NCBI GenBank assembly: GCA_034436045.1
Contig: DAOTVZ010000175.1
Span: forward strand, 1 to 54,238
Direction of reading: 5' to 3'
Source: H111-94 sp034436045
Lineage (GTDB): Bacteria > Chloroflexota > Ktedonobacteria > Ktedonobacterales > Ktedonobacteraceae
Length of the DNA stretch: 54,238 nt
Within the stretch, counting starts at the first letter, position 1. The number at the start of each line of letters is the position of its first letter. The position numbers and the translations under genes are program-made. The notes under the pieces are model-generated. The model did no database searches and was not told where the DNA came from. It worked only from the letters and a program-made list of their open reading frames with translations. Of the stretch, positions 14,204 through 22,446 are shown one piece after another.

Positions 14204-16009
14204 CTAAGCCAGCAGTGATTCCATCTGTGCTAGATAGGACTCGAAGAGTTGGAATGCCTGGCGAATCGGCTCTGGCGAGGTCATATCGACGCCCGCCCGT
14301 TTTAACAATTCGATGCTATAGTCGGAGGAGCCGGACTTGAGGAAGTTGAGATAGCGCTCAACGGCTGGCTGACCTTCGTTAAGAACCTGTTGTACGAGCG
14401 CGGAGGCAGCGGAGATGCCGGTAGCGTACTGGTATACGTAAAAGTTATAGTAGAAATGTGGAATGCGTGCCCATTCGATGCTGATGAGGTCGTCTATGAC
14501 GGTTTCACCTCCATAGTATTTCTCATTCAGAGCCTTATAGAGCGCGCTGAGTGTATCTGCGGTGAGTGCTTCACCGGCTTCGGCGCGCTGGTGGATCTGG
14601 AACTCGAACTCGGCGAACATGGTCTGACGGAAGAGCGTGCCGCGAAAATCCTCTAATGCATGATTGAGGACAGCGAGACGTGTATCCCTATCGTTTGTGT
14701 GGTTCAGCAAGTAGGAGGTTAATAGCCCCTCGTTGAAGGTTGAGGCCACCTCGGCCACGAAGATGGTGTAGTCGCCATACTGGTAAGGCTGGTTGGTGCG
14801 TGTGAAGTAAGAATGCATAGAGTGGCCCAGCTCATGCGCCAGTGTAAACATGCTATCGCGGTTATTCTGGAAGTTGAGCAGGATAAAGGGTTGTGTGCCG
14901 TAAGAGCCGCCGCTATAGGCCCCTCCGCGCTTGCCAGGTGTTTCAAAGACATCGATCCAACGCTGGGCAAAGCCACGTTTGAGGATGGTGACATAGTCGT
15001 CACCGAGAACAGAGAGGGCTGCTGCTACCATCTCACGGGCCTGCTCGTAGCTGATCTTATCCTCTCTCTCCTCGACAATAGGCACGTACAGGTCATACAT
15101 GTGCAGTTCGTCGAGGCCGAGCTGTTTCTTGCGCAGTTTCATGTAGCGATTGAGCAGGGGGATGTGTGCGCTGACGGTGGCGATGAGATTGTCGTAGACG
15201 CTGACCGGAATATTATTGCGTGCCAGTGCCCGTTCGCGACTGGTGCTATAGTTGCGCTGGCGGGTATAGAAGATGTCGGTTTTGACCTGGGCGGCGAGCG
15301 TGGCGGCAATAGTATTGCGTTGCTTCAGAAAGGTGCCGTGCAGGGCCTCGAAAGCCTCTTTGCGCACGCGGCGATTCTTGCTGCGAATGTAGGTGAGATA
15401 ATTGCCTTTGGTGAGAGGGACCTGCTGACCCTCTTCGTTAGTGATGTCCGGCAGTTTCAGATCAGCATTGTCGATCATGGAGAAGATATCGTCGGGGGCG
15501 CTGGTGATGTCACCGGCGGCAGCCAGCACCGCTTCTACCTCTGCCGAGCGAATATGAGGTCGTTTGCGGTTAAGATCATGTAACTGTTGCGCGTATAGTT
15601 GCAGCCCTGTTGTCTCTTGCAGAAAGCGGTCAAGAGTCTCTTGAGGGAGAGCGAGGATTTCAGGTTCGATGTAAGATGCGGCGGTGGAGGCGCGTACCAT
15701 CAATTGCGTGGCGCGGTCGGCCATGGCTTGGTACTGACTCACGGTGGTATCTTCGTCACGGCGCATGGAGGCATAGACATAAAGCCGTTCCATCGGTTCA
15801 AAAATAGCGTCACGTGTTTGCAATACCTTGAGTAGTGCGTTGCCGCTTTGTGAGAGTGTGCCTTTGAGCGCCTCAAGTTCAGGAATACGCTGCTGGAGCG
15901 TTTGGAATTGCTGTTCCCATTCGTCATTAGAAGCGAAAATGCTTTCAAGGTTCCAGGTATATTCGACAGGAATTTCTGTGCGTCTGGTTAGTGTTTGCAA
16001 GGTTGGCAC
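14204..16009 (-). CDS. pepF: Oligoendopeptidase F, M3 family zinc peptidase (601 aa)
   Basis: A cytoplasmic metallopeptidase cutting short peptides. The zinc motif HELGH (H392, E393, H396) lies in FTLAHELGHSMHSYF and the third ligand Glu follows in EVASTFNEGL; the C-terminal helical part (IPHFYYNFYVYQYATG) also matches PepF. Length is typical. The start is GTG 16009, preceded by GGAAAGG. A good promoter lies at 16095-16124, giving an ~80-base leader. Confidence 0.93.
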   Translation of the reverse strand: MPTLQTLTRRTEIPVEYTWNLESIFASNDEWEQQFQTLQQRIPELEALKGTLSQSGNALLKVLQTRDAIFEPMERLYVYASMRRDEDTTVSQYQAMADRATQLMVRASTAASYIEPEILALPQETLDRFLQETTGLQLYAQQLHDLNRKRPHIRSAEVEAVLAAAGDITSAPDDIFSMIDNADLKLPDITNEEGQQVPLTKGNYLTYIRSKNRRVRKEAFEALHGTFLKQRNTIAATLAAQVKTDIFYTRQRNYSTSRERALARNNIPVSVYDNLIATVSAHIPLLNRYMKLRKKQLGLDELHMYDLYVPIVEEREDKISYEQAREMVAAALSVLGDDYVTILKRGFAQRWIDVFETPGKRGGAYSGGSYGTQPFILLNFQNNRDSMFTLAHELGHSMHSYFTRTNQPYQYGDYTIFVAEVASTFNEGLLTSYLLNHTNDRDTRLAVLNHALEDFRGTLFRQTMFAEFEFQIHQRAEAGEALTADTLSALYKALNEKYYGGETVIDDLISIEWARIPHFYYNFYVYQYATGISAASALVQQVLNEGQPAVERYLNFLKSGSSDYSIELLKRAGVDMTSPEPIRQAFQLFESYLAQMESLLA

Positions 16010-16094
16010 TACCTTTCCGAGAAATACAAGAACAAGATGGACTGATGGAATATATGTTGCTAATAGCAGGAGCGAAGGGCATCCTTAAGGGACA

Positions 16095-16124
16095 TGATAG
16101 CACTTATTGTTATATTTTGTCAAC
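16095..16124 (-). promoter_or_regulatory. Promoter of pepF
   Basis: On the minus strand TTGACA (16124-16119) is followed after 18 bases by TATCAT (16100-16095). The spacer is AT-rich. Both hexamers are at or within one mismatch of consensus. Confidence 0.65.
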
Positions 16125-16173
16125 AAATTTTTCACATAGTTGGAGATGTGATGGCATTCTTTGTAATGTAAAA

Positions 16174-16215
16174 AGAGATACATGGTCGGATGAACCAACC
16201 AGACCATGTATCTTT
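16174..16215 (-). terminator. Rho-independent terminator of the glycosyltransferase gene
   Basis: AGATACATGGTC (16176-16187) pairs perfectly with GACCATGTATCT (16202-16213) around a 14-base loop; on the minus strand the stem is followed by CTTTTT. It lies 27 bases after the stop of the gene at 16242. Confidence 0.8.
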
Positions 16216-16241
16216 GCCTTTCGCTACTGAATGCAGGCAGC

Positions 16242-17237
16242 TTATTCTTCTACGCCTATATCGTCTTCTTTGTACTCTTCCTCTTGATCGAGGAGCAAGT
16301 CTTCGCGGTCGCCCCATTTTTCGAGGAAGCGATAGAAGTTGCGCTTAGTGCGTCGTGTGCGTTCCGCATCTGAGAGGCCATCGACGGGCTGATCGGCGTG
16401 ATAGATCAGCGGTAACTTCGGCAATGTGATGGCCTGTGAACCGCTGTCACGGATAGCGAAGGTGAAATCGATATCCATGTAGGCGGCGAAGCGGTAGTGT
16501 TCGTCGAAGAGGCCGGCGCGCCTGAGTTGTTTGCGTCGGAAGGCCATGCATCGACCGTCGATGGCTTCAACTTCACTCTCGTCGCTCGGCTCAAAGTGGC
16601 GCAGATCACCGGTGCGGAGGCCACGCAGGCCGGCGATGCCGATCTCGCTATTAGAGAGGGCCTGGGCAAGAGGGGTGAAGATGTCGCCGGTCAACTCAAT
16701 GCTGGTATCGAGGAGCAGAATGTAGCGACCACGACTCTGCTTCAGGCCCAGGTTGCGGGCTTCTGCCTCGCCCATCACCTTGCTGGCACGAATCACGCGC
16801 AGACGAGGCTCGTTGTGTTTTAGGGCAGAGGCCCACAGATCAAGCCCGTCTTGGGAGGCGTTATCAATCAGCACGATTTCGAGATCGGTCTGGGCGGCGT
16901 GGCGCAGGATGCTCTCGACACAGCGGCGTGTCTGCTCCAGGGAATTGTGCGCGAGCAGGTTGATGGAGAAGGTACAGCGATCAGCATCGTGCAGAAAGGA
17001 TGGAAGTTGGCGGGTGGTGCGATAGACAGTGCCATCGACATCGATGCTAGGTAGGATTATCAGATGTGCTCCACGTGGATTGTCTTTGATGATATAGCCA
17101 GCATCCTCGATCTGCCGTTTCAGGATGTCTGCGCGCGCGTATTGCCCACGGCGACGCAACAGATCGCGCTCGTGTGAAAGTGCCAGAATTTCGGGAGGGA
17201 TACTCTGACGATATGGATGATTTGGGCGAGTTGTCAT
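16242..17237 (-). CDS. GT2 glycosyltransferase with a CysRS-like N-terminal segment (331 aa)
   Basis: Residues ~88-310 form a GT-A family 2 glycosyltransferase: FSINLLAHNSLEQTRRCVES, VLIDNASQDG, and the acceptor-proximal RYILLLDTSIELTGD region. The usual DXD is replaced by LDTS, which is common in rhamnosyl/galactofuranosyl-type members. Residues ~17-62 (ARADILKRQIEDAGYIIKD followed by NPRGAHLI) resemble the C-terminal helical segment of cysteinyl-tRNA synthetases, an unexpected fusion. ATG 17237 has AAGAAGG eight bases upstream; the longer frame from 17276 has none. It likely acts in surface polysaccharide synthesis with the neighbouring manC. Confidence 0.82.
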   Translation of the reverse strand: MTTRPNHPYRQSIPPEILALSHERDLLRRRGQYARADILKRQIEDAGYIIKDNPRGAHLIILPSIDVDGTVYRTTRQLPSFLHDADRCTFSINLLAHNSLEQTRRCVESILRHAAQTDLEIVLIDNASQDGLDLWASALKHNEPRLRVIRASKVMGEAEARNLGLKQSRGRYILLLDTSIELTGDIFTPLAQALSNSEIGIAGLRGLRTGDLRHFEPSDESEVEAIDGRCMAFRRKQLRRAGLFDEHYRFAAYMDIDFTFAIRDSGSQAITLPKLPLIYHADQPVDGLSDAERTRRTKRNFYRFLEKWGDREDLLLDQEEEYKEDDIGVEE

Positions 17238-17455
17238 ACACGAAACCTTCTTTTCTACTTTTAATACACCGTCCATACTATATCATCCGGCTACCAACAA
17301 CTGCGAGACCATCGCACAGAGAGGTCAGCGACTCCTTCGAACATAGCGATGCCTATGAGTATGTATCGTCTGTATATCTGGGTTGCAGCTTTGTAGAAGC
17401 GAGACGAAAGAGACGACGTAGGTGGCCATATGCTTGTGGCCTGGCATAAGGGGTT

Positions 17456-17588
17456 GGTCATCGTACCGCAGATACGGGAGATGATTGCTTTTAGAGTACA
17501 TTGGGAAGCACCCTTTCTTGCTACTAGCACCAATCGTCTCTCCAATATTATAGCATAACCGAAATGGGTTCTACGTAGTACGATGACC
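17456..17588 (-). ncRNA. Highly structured intergenic region, candidate leader RNA
   Basis: GGTCATCGTAC (17456-17466) is perfectly complementary to GTACGATGACC (17578-17588) across 111 bases. Nested inside, 17476-17487 pairs with 17531-17543 over about 12 pairs with one bulge and one wobble. On the minus strand an extended -10 (TG-C-TATAAT, 17555-17547) lies between the two right arms, so a transcript starting near 17540 would open with the inner stem and lead ~300 bases into the GT2 gene. No known riboswitch class was recognised. The remainder of the gap (17238-17455) shows only a GGCCA/TGGCC hairpin near 17423-17442. Confidence 0.4.
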
Positions 17589-17594
17589 GATGGG

Positions 17595-18665
17595 CTATGC
17601 TCCTCTTTGCTTGTTTTGCTGCTCTGCTAGTTCTTTCACGCGCTGGACATGAGCTTTATGGCAGATGACGGTTATATCATCCATTTCAACGACGACAACA
17701 TCTTCCAGGCCAATAGTATAAACCTGGCGTTTGGTGTTGTTGTAAACGATGAGGTTCTGGCTGCCCAGACTTTGATGGTGTCCGATGGAGCGCACGCCCT
17801 GGGCATCGGATGGGAAGAGCGAGCCGTATTGTTCCCAGTTGCCAACGTCGTTCCAACCCAGATCAGCGGGGATAACGACCAGATTGTGGGTCTTTTCCAG
17901 GATGCCGTAGTCAATGGAGATGGATTGCAGGCCAGGCCATAGTTCGTCGATGACGGTTTGCTCATCGGGCGTGCCACTGGCCTGGACGATGATATCGATC
18001 TTGCGGGCGATGTCTGGTAGGTGTTGGCGGAACTCGGCCAGGATCGTTTCAACGTGCCAGATGAAAATACCGGCATTCCAGACATAGTGGCCATCACGCA
18101 AATAAGCCTGAGCAGTGATCAAGTCAGGTTTTTCGACGAATTTTTCGGCATAGAAGGCCTGGTGCCCGTATCCTTTGCTGGCTTGTGCGCCGAAACGGAT
18201 ATAGCCGTAGCCAGTTTCGGGCGCGGTTGGTTTGATGCCGATAGTCACAAGACGCCCCTCTTCGGCCAGGGTATAGGCAAGATGAAGTGTTTGTAGCAGG
18301 GTCTCTACGTGAGTGATTACCGCATCAGCGCTGAAGGCGGCCATGATACCGTGTGGATCAGTTTTGGCGATGGCGGCGGCGGCCCAGGCGATGGCGGGGC
18401 CAGAACTGCGTCCCATTGGTTCGGCCAGCAGATGTTCGGCGGGAAGCTGCGGAAGATGCTCACGCACGAGGGTGGCCATCTTGCGCCCCGTGACGACCCA
18501 GGAGCGTTCAGGAGGGATGAGGGAGGCGGTGCGGGCCAGTGTCTCCTGAATCATGCTGCGACCACCTGGGAGAGGCAGAAATTGTTTAGGCAATTGGGGA
18601 GTGCTGAGAGGCCACAGACGGGTTCCACTTCCACCGGCGAGAATGACGGCATGAAGATGTTTCAT
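17595..18665 (-). CDS. manC: Mannose-1-phosphate guanylyltransferase (356 aa)
   Basis: Forms GDP-mannose from mannose 1-phosphate and GTP for surface glycans. The nucleotidyltransferase signature AVILAGGSGTRLWPLS begins at residue 6, with LPKQFLPL and SMIQET after it; FVEKPD and the YVWNAGIFIW block mark the sugar-nucleotide site. The ~356-residue length corresponds to the short, monofunctional form without the phosphomannose isomerase domain. ATG 18665 has AGGAG about nine bases upstream. Transcription is from the promoter at 18764-18792. Confidence 0.92.
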   Translation of the reverse strand: MKHLHAVILAGGSGTRLWPLSTPQLPKQFLPLPGGRSMIQETLARTASLIPPERSWVVTGRKMATLVREHLPQLPAEHLLAEPMGRSSGPAIAWAAAAIAKTDPHGIMAAFSADAVITHVETLLQTLHLAYTLAEEGRLVTIGIKPTAPETGYGYIRFGAQASKGYGHQAFYAEKFVEKPDLITAQAYLRDGHYVWNAGIFIWHVETILAEFRQHLPDIARKIDIIVQASGTPDEQTVIDELWPGLQSISIDYGILEKTHNLVVIPADLGWNDVGNWEQYGSLFPSDAQGVRSIGHHQSLGSQNLIVYNNTKRQVYTIGLEDVVVVEMDDITVICHKAHVQRVKELAEQQNKQRGA

Positions 18666-18763
18666 AATTATTTGCTCCTCGCTCTCTTTCTCTTTGCTTA
18701 AACCTGTTTTATTGTGTGCGTGTCAGCATGAGATAGAGTGCAATACGTAGTAGTAATGAAAGG

Positions 18764-18792
18764 ATTGTATAGAGCTTTTGCTCTGCTGTCAA
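18764..18792 (-). promoter_or_regulatory. Promoter of manC
   Basis: On the minus strand TTGACA (18792-18787) and TACAAT (18769-18764) are 17 bases apart. The spacer contains a hairpin-like AGAGC/GCTCT palindrome (18771-18784), a possible operator. The predicted leader is ~90 bases. Confidence 0.7.
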
Positions 18793-18981
18793 ATGCTGGT
18801 GAAAAGATATAGCCGTGCCAAAACCTGGAGAGGACTACGGTACTAATGAATAAGAGGCTAGTCAGAACTTTGTGCGTATGGTATGCTGGATGAACGATGA
18901 TTTTGTCTTTTATAGAAGGGATTGTTTTCTGGCGTTGGTTTGATACTAAAGGCACCTGGCTCGACGTAAGTTTATGTATTG

Positions 18982-18990
18982 TGATATAAT
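18982..18990 (+). promoter_or_regulatory. Extended -10 promoter of the murJ gene
   Basis: TG-A-TATAAT at 18982-18990 is a perfect extended -10. A -35 is not evident. The start codon at 19002 lies only 11 bases beyond the -10, so the message would be leaderless or nearly so. The rest of the 336-base gap contains the divergent manC promoter. Confidence 0.55.
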
Positions 18991-19001
18991 AGAGTAAAAA
19001 C

Positions 19002-21374
19002 GTGCAGAACGAAGGGAATCAACCGCAACAGTTACCGCAGAGGTCTTCGGGTCAACTCAGGCCACCAGAGCCTTACGGCTGGCAGTATGATCAGGAGAAC
19101 CCTGAGGTATCGCAGCAGGCTTCTCAGCGTCCGCCTTCGGGTATGCTGCCAGAGCCTTCGCAGGCACCTCAGACCTTCTATGGGCCTCCTGTGTCACCTC
19201 AGCAGCGTCGCTCGGCGCAGTTTCAGGCGCGTTCACAGGAGCCATTGACCGATATGGGATTGACGCTGGGCTATGGGCAGGGCATGGAGTATCAGTATTT
19301 TGATGCGCCTCAGCCGTCACAGCCGCTGGAGAGGTTGCGTCAGGAGCGGCTACAATACTTACGGGAAGAGCGCATGCGTCATCAGCAGCGGCGTATGGGT
19401 AATGCTTCAAATAATGCAAGTGTGTTGCCGTGGAGGGGGAAAGGTGCGAAGCCAGGTATGGCAGCACCTTCTTTGTCAGGAGGGAAGAAAACCAATCGTT
19501 CAGGTGGTTCCTCACGTCCCTTAAGTCGTTCTGAGTCTGTGCAACAAATGTCGCCATTGTCAGGGGGAGAGCAGCAGGAGATTTTGCCTATGCGCGCTTC
19601 GACGGTATCTTCCCCTCATAGACAACCATTGCCGGAGCAGTCAGGGGCGCATTCTGCTGTGGTTTCTGCGCAGGATACCGGAATGATACAGCGTGTGCGC
19701 ATCGGTCGGGCGGCGATGATTCTCACGGGGGCTTTTATCGCGAGTCGTGTGCTGGGCTTACTGAGAACCTCCATGTTTGCTTTTGTATTTGGTACCAGTA
19801 ATGTCTCGGATGCCTATCTGCAAGCTTTTCTCATTCCTGATCTCATTTTCAATATTGTCGCTGGTGGCGCACTCAGTTCGGCCTTTATTCCTGCTTTTGT
19901 GGCCGAGCGGAACGAGAAATCGGCGTGGCGTCTTGCCAGTTCTGCTCTGAATCTGGCAGTCGTGATTATGATTGTGCTGGCGGTTCTGGCAATTATCTTT
20001 GCGCCCTATCTGGTGCCGCTTTATAATCCGGCGGTTGATATTCACACGGCGCATGATCTTGCGGTGCATCAGCAAGAGGTGAATTTGATCATTTCGCTGA
20101 CGCGCATCATGCTCTTGCAGCCTATTGCACTGGGAGCGGGTGTAATTATTACCTCGGTGTTGCAGGCGAAACAGGATTTCATGTTACCGGCCCTGGGCAC
20201 GGTGCTGTACAATGTTGGCATCATCTTTGGGCTAATTCCTGGCATTGTGATGTCGCTGCACGGGCGTACCAATACCACTGAAATCATCGCCGTATACTGT
20301 GTTACGTGGGGTGTTGTAGCCGGGGCCGTTCTACAGGTATTGATACAGATACCCGGTTTGTGGAAGCAGAGGATGCGGTATAGTTTCTCTTTTGACTGGC
20401 GTGATCCGACTATTCACCAGATTGGGCGGCAGATGGTGCCGCGTATTATTAATGCCGCGATGCTCTATTTCTCGACCTTTGTAGATCGTGGTTTAATTAC
20501 GTTGCTGGCGGCGGTTGCGGGTGCGGCGGGCACAGATGGTCTGATAACGCAGTACAATCAGGCGCTTCAGCTTGTCTTATTACCGCTCAGCATTTTCGGG
20601 ATGTCGATCTCGACGGCGGCTTTCCCAACGCTGGCAGAGAACGTCACAAAGGGACGATTAGATCGTGTACGCAACACTATTATGGAGACGTTGCGTAGCA
20701 TCATCTTTATGTCGATACCTTCCAGTGTAGGTTTGATGATTCTTGCTCTTCCTGTAATACAGGCATTGTTTGAGCATGGGGCTTTTAGTCTGAGCGATGC
20801 TGAGGCGACGGCGATCCCGCTGGGATGTTTTTCAATAGGGTTGGCGGGCCTGGCGGCGGTGGAGATTCTCACACGCTCATTCTATGCGTTTCGTGATAGC
20901 AAGACGCCGGTGATGATTAGCGTGGCTCAATTTATCGTGAAGATTGCGCTCAGTCTGATCCTGATCGACCTGGCGGTTTTCTGGGGGCCGCAATGGGGAC
21001 TGGGCATTCTGGCTTTCTCGACCTCTGTTGCTGCTACTCTGGAGGCGAGCGTGTTATTCTGGGTATTACGTGACCGCATAGGAGGTATTGCGTTGCGGCC
21101 TCTCGGCCTTTTTATTGGGCGTGTTCTGTTGGCTTCAGCCGTAATGGCTATAGGATTGTTGATTGTGCGTACCATTCTTGACCTGTTGTTGGTAACGACG
21201 AGGTCGCCTGCGTTGGGCATAGGGGGCACGCTCATTGCGCTGATCAAGGTAATGATCGAAATTTTTGTAGGCTTGTTGATCTATCTGCGGGTTTCGCGCT
21301 TACTCGGTATTGAAGAACTTGAATTGGGGCCGGTGCGCCGTGTACTGGCGCGCCTTAAACTTTCGTGGATTTAG
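19002..21374 (+). CDS. murJ: MurJ/MviN lipid II flippase with long N-terminal extension (790 aa)
   Basis: From about residue 228 (MIQRVRIGRAAMILTGAFIA) the protein is a multi-pass MOP-superfamily transporter, with ASRVLGLLRTSMFAFVFGTS and the FVDRGLITLLA region, expected to flip lipid II across the membrane during peptidoglycan synthesis. The first ~227 residues are a low-complexity Pro/Gln/Ser/Arg-rich cytoplasmic extension, somewhat like the extended actinobacterial MviN proteins. The GTG at 19002 has no Shine-Dalgarno but sits just after a strong extended -10, favouring leaderless translation; an internal ATG at 19683 would give only the membrane domain. The homoserine dehydrogenase gene follows after 14 bases. 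Confidence 0.88.
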   Translation: MQNEGNQPQQLPQRSSGQLRPPEPYGWQYDQENPEVSQQASQRPPSGMLPEPSQAPQTFYGPPVSPQQRRSAQFQARSQEPLTDMGLTLGYGQGMEYQYFDAPQPSQPLERLRQERLQYLREERMRHQQRRMGNASNNASVLPWRGKGAKPGMAAPSLSGGKKTNRSGGSSRPLSRSESVQQMSPLSGGEQQEILPMRASTVSSPHRQPLPEQSGAHSAVVSAQDTGMIQRVRIGRAAMILTGAFIASRVLGLLRTSMFAFVFGTSNVSDAYLQAFLIPDLIFNIVAGGALSSAFIPAFVAERNEKSAWRLASSALNLAVVIMIVLAVLAIIFAPYLVPLYNPAVDIHTAHDLAVHQQEVNLIISLTRIMLLQPIALGAGVIITSVLQAKQDFMLPALGTVLYNVGIIFGLIPGIVMSLHGRTNTTEIIAVYCVTWGVVAGAVLQVLIQIPGLWKQRMRYSFSFDWRDPTIHQIGRQMVPRIINAAMLYFSTFVDRGLITLLAAVAGAAGTDGLITQYNQALQLVLLPLSIFGMSISTAAFPTLAENVTKGRLDRVRNTIMETLRSIIFMSIPSSVGLMILALPVIQALFEHGAFSLSDAEATAIPLGCFSIGLAGLAAVEILTRSFYAFRDSKTPVMISVAQFIVKIALSLILIDLAVFWGPQWGLGILAFSTSVAATLEASVLFWVLRDRIGGIALRPLGLFIGRVLLASAVMAIGLLIVRTILDLLLVTTRSPALGIGGTLIALIKVMIEIFVGLLIYLRVSRLLGIEELELGPVRRVLARLKLSWI

Positions 21375-21388
21375 GATGGTATGTATTT

Positions 21389-22438
21389 ATGAAACAACTT
21401 CGTCTCTTCATGATTGGTTTTGGCGTTGTTGGGCAAGGATTGGCCGAATTGCTGGAGCAAAAACGAGCGTTGTTGCAGCAGCACTTTGATATAGAGGTAA
21501 AGCTGGTTGGTGTTGCTAACGCGCGTCATGGCTTCATTTATTGCGAGGATGGTCTGACGATTCCACGTTTATTAGAACTGGCGGCTAAGAAGCAGCTGTT
21601 GATAGAGCATGCGGGGGTACAGCATTGGCCGCAGGTGCTGGATGGATTGCGCACTGTGGGCCGCAGGGGTGACATACTAGCTGAGGTTACGGGCACGAAT
21701 TTGCGGGATGGGGAGCCGGGGATGAGCCACATTCGTACTGCTCTCATGCAAGGGATGCATGTGATTACGGCGAATAAGGGGCCGGTTGCGCTGGCGGCGA
21801 AGGATTTGATGGCGCTGGCGCGACAACACCAGGTACAGTTGCGCATGGAGGCGACGGTGATGGCGGGTACGCCTGTCATTAGCACGATACGCGAGGGGCT
21901 GGCTGGTGCGCGTGTGCGCTCTATTCGGGGAATTCTCAACGGTACCACGAATTATATTCTGAGTGCGATGGCAGGGGGACGCGATTACGAGAGTGTGCTG
22001 GTAGAGGCGCAGGCGCAAGGCTATGCTGAAGCTGATCCGACAGCCGATGTTGAAGGCTATGATGCTGTTGCGAAGACGCTTATTTTAGCCAGCGTAGCCT
22101 TTGGGCACGCGCTCAAACCTGAGCAGGTGGTACGTAAGGGCATCACTGCGGTGACACGGGAGCAAGTGCAACAGGCTATGAAAGAAGGTAAAAGGATTAA
22201 ATTGATAGCCTCTTTGCATGCGGTGGCTACATTTGGCGCAACTCCGCTTGAAGCACGTGTGGAACCGGTGGCGCTGCCGCTAACAGATCCGTTGGCGCGT
22301 GTGGATGGAGTGATGAATGCTATTACTATTCAGACTGATACATTGTCGGAAGTGACAGTGATTGGGCCTGGTGCGGGACGTATCCAGACTGGTCAGGGGC
22401 TGCTTGCTGACCTGATTGCTGTCGCAAAAACTCTCTGA
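21389..22438 (+). CDS. hom: Homoserine dehydrogenase (349 aa)
   Basis: Reduces aspartate semialdehyde to homoserine for threonine and methionine synthesis. The Rossmann motif GFGVVGQG is at 10-17; VITANKGPVALA, GTPVISTIREGL, GILNGTTNYIL and EADPTADVEGYDAV are signature blocks of the catalytic domain. It lacks a C-terminal ACT domain, so classical threonine feedback is not expected (inference). ATG 21389 is chosen because the longer frame overlaps the murJ stop. It is probably co-transcribed with murJ and meets the FHA gene tail-to-tail only eight bases away, with no terminator seen. Confidence 0.92.
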   Translation: MKQLRLFMIGFGVVGQGLAELLEQKRALLQQHFDIEVKLVGVANARHGFIYCEDGLTIPRLLELAAKKQLLIEHAGVQHWPQVLDGLRTVGRRGDILAEVTGTNLRDGEPGMSHIRTALMQGMHVITANKGPVALAAKDLMALARQHQVQLRMEATVMAGTPVISTIREGLAGARVRSIRGILNGTTNYILSAMAGGRDYESVLVEAQAQGYAEADPTADVEGYDAVAKTLILASVAFGHALKPEQVVRKGITAVTREQVQQAMKEGKRIKLIASLHAVATFGATPLEARVEPVALPLTDPLARVDGVMNAITIQTDTLSEVTVIGPGAGRIQTGQGLLADLIAVAKTL

Positions 22439-22446
22439 ATTCCCCG

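Noticed and set aside
14813..15583. Long plus-strand frame of 256 codons
   Set aside because: Antisense shadow of pepF, whose product is fully conserved; no domain or ribosome binding site.
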